DNA of 64,000 bases. It comes from Eutrophosalina sp902522775 (GTDB lineage: Bacteria > Bacteroidota > Bacteroidia > Flavobacteriales > Flavobacteriaceae). Position 1 is the stretch's first letter. Every line of letters starts with the position of its first letter. Location of the stretch: assembly GCA_902522775.1 (NCBI GenBank), contig CABYWQ010000006.1, forward strand, positions 1 through 64,000, given 5' to 3'. This document shows, piece by piece, positions 37,048 through 45,264 of the stretch. A program made the position numbers and the translations under genes. The notes beneath the pieces are model-generated. The model did not search any database, was not told where the DNA came from, and saw only the letters and a list, made by a program, of their open reading frames with translations.

Positions 37048-38277
37048 ATGCTCTCAAAACTTGAAAAAAATTTAATTGAAAAAGAGGAGACTTTTTGCTC
37101 AAACAATTACAGACCACTTCCTGTTGTCCTAAAAAAAGGAAAAGGCATTTATGTTTGGGATGTTCATTCAAAAAAATATTATGACTTTTTGTCCGCATAC
37201 TCTGCTGTTAATCAAGGACATTGCAATACAAAAATTCTTTGGGCTTTTATAAAACAGTCAACCAAGCTAACTCTTACATCAAGAGCATTCTACAACAGTG
37301 AATTGGGCGATTCATTTGAATTTATCACAAAAACTTTTGGTTACGAAAAGATGATGCCAATGAATTCTGGAGCTGAAGCTGTTGAAACTGCAATTAAAAT
37401 TTGTAGAAAATGGGGACACGAAATAAAGAAAATCAAGGAAAATAATGCTAAAATAATTGTTTGTAATAATAATTTTCATGGCAGAACTACAACTTTAGTT
37501 TCATTTTCCTCTAGTGAAAAAAGTAAAAAAAATTTTGGGCCACTTACAAAAGGTTTTATTGAAATTCCCTACAACAGCACAGAAGCACTTGAAAAAGTTC
37601 TCTTCAAAAATAAAGATATTTGTGGTTTTTTAGTTGAACCAATTCAAGGTGAAGGTGGAGTTGTTGTTCCTAATGATGGTTACTTAAAAAAATGTAAAGA
37701 GTTGTGTGAAAAATATAACGTTTTACTAATTGCTGACGAAATACAAACAGGAATATGCAGAACTGGAAAACTTCTTGCTAGCTGGCATGAAAATATTAAG
37801 CCTGATCTAGTTATTCTTGGAAAAGCACTGTCAGCTGGTTTTTATCCAGTATCAGGAGTTTTATCATCGAAGAAAATCATGGATATAATGAAAGTTGGAT
37901 CACACGGGTCCACTTTTGGAGGAAATCCGCTTGCTGTTGTTGTTTCCAAAGCAGCAATAAAATATTGTTTGGACTACAAACTCTCAGAGAATGCTGAAAA
38001 GCTTGGTAAAATTTTTAGGAATGAGCTCAATAGAATAGCTTTAAAAAATAAAATAATTAAATCTGTGAGAGGAAAAGGTCTACTAAATGCCATTGTATTA
38101 GACTGTGATATAAAATCAGAAATACCTTGGAAAATTTGTTTGAAAATGAAAGAAAATGGACTACTTGCTAAACCTACCCAAGGAAACATAATTAGATTTG
38201 CACCACCATTGGTTATTTCAAAAAAGCAACTAATTAAAGCTATTAAAATTATCGACTCAAGCTTGAGTGAATTCTAG
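37048..38277 (+). CDS. rocD: Ornithine--oxo-acid aminotransferase
   Basis: The 409-residue class III aminotransferase converts ornithine and 2-oxoglutarate to glutamate semialdehyde and glutamate in the cytoplasm. NYRPLPVVL and GKGIYVWDV near the N-terminus, NSGAEAVETAIK near residue 110, ADEIQTG near residue 230 and ILGKALSAGF (PLP-binding Lys) near residue 255 identify the family; length is as usual. The ATG at 37048 is preferred to an in-frame TTG at 37042. It leads into the two guanidino-modifying enzyme genes, which supports a role in arginine/citrulline breakdown. Confidence 0.92.
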   Translation: MLSKLEKNLIEKEETFCSNNYRPLPVVLKKGKGIYVWDVHSKKYYDFLSAYSAVNQGHCNTKILWAFIKQSTKLTLTSRAFYNSELGDSFEFITKTFGYEKMMPMNSGAEAVETAIKICRKWGHEIKKIKENNAKIIVCNNNFHGRTTTLVSFSSSEKSKKNFGPLTKGFIEIPYNSTEALEKVLFKNKDICGFLVEPIQGEGGVVVPNDGYLKKCKELCEKYNVLLIADEIQTGICRTGKLLASWHENIKPDLVILGKALSAGFYPVSGVLSSKKIMDIMKVGSHGSTFGGNPLAVVVSKAAIKYCLDYKLSENAEKLGKIFRNELNRIALKNKIIKSVRGKGLLNAIVLDCDIKSEIPWKICLKMKENGLLAKPTQGNIIRFAPPLVISKKQLIKAIKIIDSSLSEF

Positions 38278-38280
38278 TTG

Positions 38281-39204
38281 ATGAAACTTTCTATAAATGA
38301 TGAAACAAGCAGGCTAAAATCTGTATTGCTAGGGAATGCAAAAAACATAAAAAAAACACCATCTATCCATCAAACGTACGACCCGTTATCTATCATTAAT
38401 TTAAAAAGAGGAACATACCCTAAAAAAAGTGATTTAATTAAAGAGTTAAGTTCATATAAAAAAGCCTTAGAAATAAACGGGGTTGATGTGTATGAACTAG
38501 ACAGTGTCCCAAATTGTAACCAAATTTTTGCTCGTGATATTGGATTTGTTATAGAAGATTACTTTTTTATTTCAAACATACTTCCCTTAAGACAAAAGGA
38601 AATCAATGGATTAAATTCAATAATTAAAAAAATTGATAATTCAAAAATCATTAAACTAGATTCAAACATTCACATTGAGGGTGGAGATATTATTTTGGAC
38701 AATGATTATATTTTTATTGGTTATTACAATAAAGATGATTATGAAAGACATATTACAGCTAGAACTAATTTAAACGCTGTTAAGTTTTTACAAGAAAAGT
38801 TCACTAACAGAAAAGTTAAAGCATTTGAACTGAGAAAATCTATAATTGATCCATCCAAAAATGCTCTTCATCTAGATTGTTGTTTTCAACCATTAGGAGA
38901 TTCTCTAGCTGTTATATCAAGAGATGGCTTTTCAAATCTAAAAGATTATGAATGGTTAATAAAGTATTATGGAAAGGGAAATGTTTTAGATTTAAACAAA
39001 AAAGAGATGAGCTTAATGATGTGTAATTTTTTGTCTATTTCAAAAAATGAAGTTATATCTGATATTAGATTTACTAAACTTAACAGCTGGTTAAAATCCA
39101 AAAAAATTAAAACTATTGAAATAAATTTAAAAGAAATATCAAAACAAGGTGGCCTGTTCAGATGCGCTACTCTTCCTCTTGAAAGATTAAATGAGTTTAA
39201 CTAA
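38281..39204 (+). CDS. Arginine deiminase/dimethylarginine dimethylaminohydrolase-family protein
   Basis: The 307-residue protein has the guanidino-modifying enzyme fold signatures: FARDIGFV near residue 93, HIEGGD near residue 126, LHLDCCF (catalytic His) near residue 200 and GGLFRCATLPL (nucleophilic Cys) near the C-terminus. The family hydrolyses arginine or methylated arginine to citrulline, or transfers amidino groups. The ATG at 38281 is three bases past the rocD stop; a TTG at 38278 is the only upstream alternative. It overlaps the next gene, a relative, by 14 bases. Which guanidino substrate it uses cannot be read from the sequence. Confidence 0.8.
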   Translation: MKLSINDETSRLKSVLLGNAKNIKKTPSIHQTYDPLSIINLKRGTYPKKSDLIKELSSYKKALEINGVDVYELDSVPNCNQIFARDIGFVIEDYFFISNILPLRQKEINGLNSIIKKIDNSKIIKLDSNIHIEGGDIILDNDYIFIGYYNKDDYERHITARTNLNAVKFLQEKFTNRKVKAFELRKSIIDPSKNALHLDCCFQPLGDSLAVISRDGFSNLKDYEWLIKYYGKGNVLDLNKKEMSLMMCNFLSISKNEVISDIRFTKLNSWLKSKKIKTIEINLKEISKQGGLFRCATLPLERLNEFN

Positions 39205-40093
39205 CAAAATCTTAATGATACGGCCTAAAACTTTTAGGTCAAATGAGCAAACAATTGGTGATAATTTTTTTCAAAAAAAAGAATTAAATAATACAAATAA
39301 AGTCTATAAAGAAGTTATTAATGAATTTGAAAATTTTACTAAAGAACTAATTAAAAATGACATTGATGTAAAAATTTTTGAAGGAAATGAACTAGTTGAT
39401 AATCCTGATGAAATTTTTCCAAATAACTGGATAGTATTTGATGATAATAAAATTGGTATTTTTTCAATGTATGCTAAAAACAGAAGGACAGAAATTAATT
39501 ATAATCATGTTAAATGTCTAAACATAAATAATTATAAAGTTTTTGATTACTCTAAATACGCTGAGAAAAATTTATTTCTTGAAGGTACTGGAAGCGTTGT
39601 TTTAGACAGAGTTAATAAAAAAGCATATTGTTGTAAATCTGAAAGGTCTTCCAAAAAACTTTTTTTAAAATTTTGTAGTGATTTTGAATATAAGCCTGTT
39701 TACTTTAATGCTTTTCATGTTGTTGGAAATAAGAAAAGACGAATTTACCACACCAACGTAATGATGTCAATTGGTGATAAACTCTGTGTTATATGCCTAG
39801 ATTCTGTTGATAACATAAATCAAAAACAAATTCTTATAGAAAACATTTCTAATAGTAATACAATCCTTGAAATCAGTAAAAAACAAATGAATAATTTCGC
39901 AGGAAATATAATTTTTTTAAAATCAAAAAAAAATGAAACCCAGATTGTAATGAGTGATTGTGCTTTTAGATCTTTGAAAAAGAAACAACTTAAAACACTT
40001 GAAAAAACTGGAAACATAATAAAAAGTCCAATTCCTAAAATCGAGAAGTATTCAGGAGGAAGTGTAAGATGTATGATAACTGAAATTTTTTAA
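39191..40093 (+). CDS. ctlX: CtlX-like citrulline/guanidino hydrolase
   Basis: The 300-residue member of the same superfamily shows FPNNWIVFDD near residue 77, LEGTGSVVLD near residue 130, a HTN block near residue 190 and SGGSVRCM with the catalytic Cys close to the C-terminus. This matches the citrulline-utilisation hydrolase group known from Francisella CtlX, which makes ornithine. With rocD and the gene at 38281 it would complete the route arginine to citrulline to ornithine to glutamate semialdehyde. The name is by resemblance. Confidence 0.75.
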   Translation: MSLTNKILMIRPKTFRSNEQTIGDNFFQKKELNNTNKVYKEVINEFENFTKELIKNDIDVKIFEGNELVDNPDEIFPNNWIVFDDNKIGIFSMYAKNRRTEINYNHVKCLNINNYKVFDYSKYAEKNLFLEGTGSVVLDRVNKKAYCCKSERSSKKLFLKFCSDFEYKPVYFNAFHVVGNKKRRIYHTNVMMSIGDKLCVICLDSVDNINQKQILIENISNSNTILEISKKQMNNFAGNIIFLKSKKNETQIVMSDCAFRSLKKKQLKTLEKTGNIIKSPIPKIEKYSGGSVRCMITEIF

Positions 40094-40156
40094 TATCAAT
40101 TTAATTTTATTCCTATTTAAAATAAATAGTATACATTTAATATTTACAACTAATTT

Positions 40157-40849
40157 TTGGATTTAAAAAACTACATTATTGATTTTCTGTCTGATGAGTG
40201 GATCAGAAATACCGCTTATGTTGTGTTAATGATTCTTGTGTGTTTATTTATTGGGAAATTTCTAAAGTCTAATCATAAATTAAAATTTGCAAAATTAATA
40301 GCTTTAGTTTTGATTATAACGACTGTAATCGGCCATTCAAGAAATATACTAAATGGTTATTGGAATTTGAGCGATAATCTCCCTCTTCAGTTATGCGGAA
40401 TTTCAAACCTAATAGCTTGCTGTATTTTATTTATTCCGAAAAATAAAACTCTTTTTGAGTTTTTATATTACGCAGGTATTATCGGTGCAATTCAAGCTTT
40501 TTTAACTCCTCAAATAAACAATTTTGATGGTACTAATTTTGAATATCTTGAGTATCATATATCTCATGGTGGAATTCTTTTACTCCCGATTTATATGTAT
40601 AATGTTTTAGGCTATAATATTAGAAAATTTTCTTGGCTAAAAGTATTGATATATTTAAACTTATTGGTGGTTATAATTTTACCTTTAAATTTTCAAATAA
40701 ACTCCAATTATATGTACTTGGCATATCCTCCAAATGTGGATAATCCATTAATTATAGGAGAATGGCCATACTATATATTATATTGGGAAATAATAATTCT
40801 AATATTTACTTATACCCTATACGTTTTAAGTACAAGAAAAAAGCTATGA
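40157..40849 (+). CDS. YwaF/TIGR02206-like integral membrane protein
   Basis: The 230-residue protein has about six to seven hydrophobic segments and the block NLPLQLCGISNLIA near residue 75 followed by a GAIQAFLTPQ segment near residue 114, as in the YwaF/TIGR02206 membrane proteins. Function of the family is not established. The only usable start is TTG at 40157; the next ATG would remove part of the first membrane segment. It overlaps the following methyltransferase gene by four bases (ATGA). Confidence 0.7.
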   Translation: MDLKNYIIDFLSDEWIRNTAYVVLMILVCLFIGKFLKSNHKLKFAKLIALVLIITTVIGHSRNILNGYWNLSDNLPLQLCGISNLIACCILFIPKNKTLFEFLYYAGIIGAIQAFLTPQINNFDGTNFEYLEYHISHGGILLLPIYMYNVLGYNIRKFSWLKVLIYLNLLVVIILPLNFQINSNYMYLAYPPNVDNPLIIGEWPYYILYWEIIILIFTYTLYVLSTRKKL

Positions 40850-41454
40850 AATCTCCAATTGAAGTATTCTCAAATTGGGCTATTTCAGGAAAAGATGATG
40901 GAATGGAAAAAAATCATTTCAGATCAGTAATGAAAATGATTGATTTATACCTAAACAGGAATGATTTCACATGTATTGATGCTGGCTGCGGCAATGGATG
41001 GTTAGTTAGATATATATCAAAATTAAAAGGTTGTAAAAATGTAATTGGAATTGATGGTTCTATTGAAATGATAAAAAAAGCAAAATCATTAGACAATAAA
41101 AACAATTATTATTGTCATGACCTTATAAGTTGGATACCAACCCAAAAGGTTGATGTAGTTTTTTCTATGGAAGTCTTTTATTATTTCAAAAACCCAAATA
41201 TTATTATTAAACATATTTGTGATAATTGGTTGAAAAGAGGTGGTAAACTAATTATGGGGATCGATCATTATTTTGAAAATGATGAATGCCATAATTGGAA
41301 AGATAAAATTGAAGTAGAAACAATGGAGTTAATTAAAATTAATGAATGGTTGCATTTTTTTAAAAAATGTAAATTTAAAAATGTAAAAAAATATCAATTT
41401 TTTCCAAAAAAAAATTGGAAAGGAACGTTAGTTATTGAGGGAACTAAAGTCTAA
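40846..41454 (+). CDS. SAM-dependent methyltransferase
   Basis: The ATG at 40846 gives 202 residues and an ATGA overlap with the previous gene, so it is preferred to the frame's first ATG at 40762 inside the membrane protein gene. CIDAGCGNGWLVRY near residue 43 is the SAM-binding motif I and VVFSMEVFYYF near residue 105 is motif post-II. A class I Rossmann methyltransferase is certain; its substrate is unknown. The 3' end overlaps the convergent rhodanese gene by 27 bases. Confidence 0.8.
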   Translation: MKSPIEVFSNWAISGKDDGMEKNHFRSVMKMIDLYLNRNDFTCIDAGCGNGWLVRYISKLKGCKNVIGIDGSIEMIKKAKSLDNKNNYYCHDLISWIPTQKVDVVFSMEVFYYFKNPNIIIKHICDNWLKRGGKLIMGIDHYFENDECHNWKDKIEVETMELIKINEWLHFFKKCKFKNVKKYQFFPKKNWKGTLVIEGTKV

Positions 41455-41814
41455 AAATTTTGGATCAATCCCAATAATACCTGATTTAATATTAAAAACA
41501 TTAGAATAGCCTTTTTCTTTTAGATATTTAACGGCAATTTCACTTCTCCTTCCTGATCTACAATATATATAAATATGACTATCTTTTGAGGTTTTTAATA
41601 TCTCTATTTTAAAGTTTTGATCATAAAAATTTAGGTTTTTTGACTCTAATGCTCTACTATTTTTATACTCTTCAGAAGTTCTTACATCTAGAAGAATTTT
41701 ATTGGATTTTGAATTGTAAAAATCATCAAACAAAGCTTCTTTTACAGATTTGGTATTTTTTTGACATGAAATTATAAGAAGAATAATATAAATATGAAAA
41801 GAATACTTTTTCAT
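41428..41814 (-). CDS. Lipoprotein rhodanese-like domain protein
   Basis: The ATG at 41814 gives 128 residues and an ATGA overlap with the upstream gene. A lipobox (IISCQ near residue 17) precedes one rhodanese domain with ILLDVRTSEEY and the active-site loop YCRSGRRS. Such proteins carry persulfide sulfur or sense thiols; here it would sit on a membrane facing the periplasm. Its tie to the metallo-beta-lactamase/rhodanese fusion upstream suggests a shared sulfane-sulfur role. Confidence 0.8.
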   Translation of the reverse strand: MKKYSFHIYIILLIISCQKNTKSVKEALFDDFYNSKSNKILLDVRTSEEYKNSRALESKNLNFYDQNFKIEILKTSKDSHIYIYCRSGRRSEIAVKYLKEKGYSNVFNIKSGIIGIDPKFLDFSSLNN

Positions 41815-43184
41815 TGAACTGAACATTGTTGGATACCTTTATAACCTTTATTTATATCAACGATATTATTAAACCCATTTCGTTTTAATATTGATAGTGC
41901 TATCATACTTCTGTAACCCCCAGCACAATGAACATATATTTTATCTTTTTTATTTAAAGAGTCAAGATTTAAGTGAATATCTGATAAAGGTATTTTTATT
42001 GAGTTATCTAAAGAAGAAATCTTTGTTTCAGATTTTTTTCTTACATCCAAAGTTTTAAAATCACCTTCTAATAAGGTAAAATCTTTAGGACTGATATTAT
42101 TAATTTTATCTACTAAATTTCCTTTTTGAACCCAAGAATAAATTCCATCTTTAAGATATCCAATGCAATTATCAAAACCAACTCTTGACAACCTTGTTAT
42201 AGATTCTATCTCTTTTCCTTTTTCAGCTACCAAAAGAATATTTATTGTAACATCCTTTAATATTTCTCCTACCCAAGGTGCAAAGTTTCCACTTAATCCA
42301 ATAAAATACGACCCTGGTATATGAGCATTACTAAAATCAGTTGTTGATCTTGTGTCTAAAATAACAGTATTTTTTTTTAGCATTAGAATTTTAAATTCAT
42401 CAGCTGTTAAAGCTCTATTAGATTTTTTCAAAATATCACTAAAATCTATGTATCCATTTTTATTCATCAAAACATTTTGAGGAAAATAAGCAGGTGGTTC
42501 TGGCAAATTGGAAGTCAATTCATTAACAAATTGGTTTTTATTCAATGATCCGTTTAATGCATAATTTACAATTTTTTGATTAGACAATGTATCAACAGTT
42601 TCTTTCATCATTCTTTTCCCGCATGCTGAACCAGCTCCATGTCCAGGGTAAACAGTGATATTACTATCAAGGATTCTTATCTTGTTATTGATTGAGTCGA
42701 AAAGGGTGGCAGCCAATTCTTCCTTACTTAAACCCTCATACCTTTGAGCAACATCTGGAATCCCAACATCTCCTAGAAACAATGTATCACCCGTAAAAAT
42801 TGAATGTTGTTTATTGTTTTCATCAAATAAAAGAAAGCAAGAGCTTTCCAAAGTATGACCAGGCGTATGAATTAATTTTATATATACTTTACCAAACTTA
42901 AAAACATCATTATCATTAGCAATAACAACATCGTGTAAAGGATCAGCATTTGGACCATAAACAATTGGAGCACCAGTCAATTTAGACAGAGTAATATGTC
43001 CACTTACAAAATCAGCATGAAAATGTGTTTGAAGAATAAATTTTATTTTTGAACTACTATTCTTAGCTTTTTGAATATAACAGTCAACTTCTCTAAGTGG
43101 ATCAATAACAACTGCTTCTCCTTCACTTTCAACGTAATAAGAGGCTTGAGATAAACAACCGGTGTATATTTGCTCAACTTTCAT
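41811..43184 (-). CDS. Metallo-beta-lactamase/rhodanese fusion, persulfide dioxygenase-like
   Basis: The 457-residue cytoplasmic protein has a metallo-beta-lactamase domain (HFHADFVSGH near residue 54, HTPGHT near residue 110, VYPGHGAGSACGK near residue 180) similar to persulfide dioxygenases, then two rhodanese domains. The first (from about residue 265) has LLVAEKGKE where the active-site Cys would be and is probably inactive; the second (from about residue 365) keeps VHCAGGYRS. These proteins oxidise or move sulfane sulfur. The gene diverges from the NlpC/P60 gene and is coupled to the lipoprotein rhodanese. Confidence 0.85.
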   Translation of the reverse strand: MKVEQIYTGCLSQASYYVESEGEAVVIDPLREVDCYIQKAKNSSSKIKFILQTHFHADFVSGHITLSKLTGAPIVYGPNADPLHDVVIANDNDVFKFGKVYIKLIHTPGHTLESSCFLLFDENNKQHSIFTGDTLFLGDVGIPDVAQRYEGLSKEELAATLFDSINNKIRILDSNITVYPGHGAGSACGKRMMKETVDTLSNQKIVNYALNGSLNKNQFVNELTSNLPEPPAYFPQNVLMNKNGYIDFSDILKKSNRALTADEFKILMLKKNTVILDTRSTTDFSNAHIPGSYFIGLSGNFAPWVGEILKDVTINILLVAEKGKEIESITRLSRVGFDNCIGYLKDGIYSWVQKGNLVDKINNISPKDFTLLEGDFKTLDVRKKSETKISSLDNSIKIPLSDIHLNLDSLNKKDKIYVHCAGGYRSMIALSILKRNGFNNIVDINKGYKGIQQCSVQ

Positions 43185-43235
43185 CTTTAATGAATAAATA
43201 TATTATAATTCATAACATTTTTTTAATTTAATTAA

Positions 43236-43958
43236 GTGAATTTTGGTATTATAAAAGAAAGCATAATTGCTGTTAGAAAAAAAGACTCAGGTAAATCAGA
43301 AATGATTAATCAATTATTGTTTGGAGTTACCTTTAAAATTATTGAAAAAAAAAACAAATGGTCATTAGTTTCTTCACATTTAGATAATTATATCGGCTGG
43401 ATAGAAAACATAAACATCCATAATATTTCTGAGGAGAATTTTAAGAAATTAAATAATAAAATATTTTTTTCTTCGATAGAATTAAAATTAATCAATCCTG
43501 AAAATAAGCAAACTCAATTAATTCCAATTGGCTCACAAATAAGCTCATGTAAATTTTTAGGCTATGAACTAAAGTTTAATAAAAATATTAAATCTGTCAA
43601 TCCTAATGAATTTATAAACTCACCTTATTTATGGGGAGGTAAAACAAAATACGGTATTGACTGTTCAGGTTTTGTTCAAATAGTTATGAGAACTAAAAAC
43701 TTATTCATACCTAGAGATGCCAAGGACCAAGCTAAATATGGAAAAAAGATACCATTCGAACTTTTAAAGAAAAATGACCTATGTTTCTTTGGTGAAAATG
43801 GTCACGACATAACACATGTAGGTATCTACATTGGTAAAAATAATATTATTCATGCTTTTGAAAAAGTAAGGGTTGACAAACTTAACACTAAAGGAATTTT
43901 AAATACTAATACATCAAAAATTACCCATAAATTAATTTCTTTAAGAAGAATAACCTAA
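43236..43958 (+). CDS. NlpC/P60 (C40) peptidoglycan endopeptidase with SH3-like region
   Basis: The 240-residue protein starts at a GTG. The first 120 residues form SH3-like repeats (VSSHLDNYIGWIE), and the C-terminal NlpC/P60 domain has GIDCSGFVQ (catalytic Cys near residue 145), THVGIYIG (His) and IIHAF (third polar residue). It cuts peptide bonds in cell wall stems. No signal peptide is visible, which is common for this dipeptidyl-peptidase VI-like group in Flavobacteriia that acts on recycled peptides. Confidence 0.85.
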   Translation: MNFGIIKESIIAVRKKDSGKSEMINQLLFGVTFKIIEKKNKWSLVSSHLDNYIGWIENINIHNISEENFKKLNNKIFFSSIELKLINPENKQTQLIPIGSQISSCKFLGYELKFNKNIKSVNPNEFINSPYLWGGKTKYGIDCSGFVQIVMRTKNLFIPRDAKDQAKYGKKIPFELLKKNDLCFFGENGHDITHVGIYIGKNNIIHAFEKVRVDKLNTKGILNTNTSKITHKLISLRRIT

Positions 43959-43960
43959 TC

Positions 43961-45241
43961 CTATAATTCGTTAATTTTTGCAGAGATCTGTTTAAACCCT
44001 TCGTTATCACCAATTACACCATAAATGTTTTTTAGAGTGTTTAAAGCACTCAGATTTTCAGGTGAAATTTTAATTAAATTTTTTAAATATGGAATACATT
44101 TTTGATATAGTCCCTCCCTTTCAACCTTTAATTGATCGTATTTTAAATTATCACTTTTAGAGGTTCCTAAATTATTCATTTCCTCAATAATGATTTTTTC
44201 GCCTTCAAGAATTTGAGAAACTAAATTTAAGTAAGCATCTACATAATCAGGTTTTAATGAAATAGCTTGTTCATAGTATTTAATGGCATCTTCTTTTTCA
44301 CCTTGTTCTCCAGAAATTACACCTAGGTTGTAATATAATATACCATTTTCAGGTTCTTTAGTAATTGCCAATTCCATCAATTCTTTAAACTTCAATCTGT
44401 AGTATTTTCTGTCTTCATCATTATTTGAATTATTACTCAGTCTTATATATAGATCGGCTTCATTTAGAATAAGACCTGTGTCATCAGGTTGAAGTTGTCT
44501 AGCTTGATTAATTGCTTCAATTGCAATTTCGTTTTTTCCTTGTTGTACATATATGAGAGCGATATTCTTAACTATTTCGGGGTAACGAGAAGGAGTTTCG
44601 CCAATCCTAGGATTATTATATTCTTTAGACTTTTCATAAACTTTATATTCACCTTCGGAAACCTTTTCTTCAACTCCAGATGAAACTTTAGTAACAAAAT
44701 ACTCAGTAACAATTCCTGTATAATTTAAATCTTTTAACTCAAGGTAGTAGAGCAAAGCTTTATCATAATTTTTTGAGTTAACAGCACTTCCAGCAGCATA
44801 GTATAAATAATCTTGATTTTTTTCCTTATTGAGATTATAAGCCATGTATAGCTTGGTAGATGCTTCAGAATATTTTTCACCTTGATTATCAGCAACAGCA
44901 GAGTTTACAAGTGAAGTCTCTATTTGATCTTTTAATAATTCGAATTCAGTTTTAACTTTATTTGAATATTCTGCGCTATTAATTAATTTTAAACTATTGT
45001 ATGAAGCAATGGCTTCATCAAAATTTTCTAGCTCATTTGATGCCCTGGATTTGAAAAAATAAAAATCGGCTTTGTATTTGTCTTCAGAACTTAAAACTAA
45101 AGATTGAATTTCGGAAAGATTATTATATGCTTCATCAAAAAATGATTGTGAAATTAATTTATCAACTTGTCTTAATTCTTTTTTTTGTGAATTTAAATTA
45201 AAAGCTATAAGAAAGGCAATTAAAATAGTTAGTTTTTTCAT
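43961..45241 (-). CDS. Secreted TPR-repeat protein
   Basis: The 426-residue protein has a signal peptide (to about residue 18) and at least eight TPR-like helical repeats, clearest at NIALIYVQQGKNEIAIEAI and YYNLGVISGEQGEKEDAIKYYEQ (the latter two separated here). No enzyme motif. It follows gyrA by 23 bases; this gyrA-TPR order recurs in Flavobacteriia from memory. It is probably periplasmic and protein-binding. Confidence 0.8.
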   Translation of the reverse strand: MKKLTILIAFLIAFNLNSQKKELRQVDKLISQSFFDEAYNNLSEIQSLVLSSEDKYKADFYFFKSRASNELENFDEAIASYNSLKLINSAEYSNKVKTEFELLKDQIETSLVNSAVADNQGEKYSEASTKLYMAYNLNKEKNQDYLYYAAGSAVNSKNYDKALLYYLELKDLNYTGIVTEYFVTKVSSGVEEKVSEGEYKVYEKSKEYNNPRIGETPSRYPEIVKNIALIYVQQGKNEIAIEAINQARQLQPDDTGLILNEADLYIRLSNNSNNDEDRKYYRLKFKELMELAITKEPENGILYYNLGVISGEQGEKEDAIKYYEQAISLKPDYVDAYLNLVSQILEGEKIIIEEMNNLGTSKSDNLKYDQLKVEREGLYQKCIPYLKNLIKISPENLSALNTLKNIYGVIGDNEGFKQISAKINEL

Positions 45242-45264
45242 AATGTAAAATTACATTAATTTAT

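Noticed and set aside
36980..37198. Minus-strand open frame of 72 codons in the susC-rocD region
   Set aside because: It overlaps the rocD coding start and promoter region, has no recognisable domain, and shows no upstream box.
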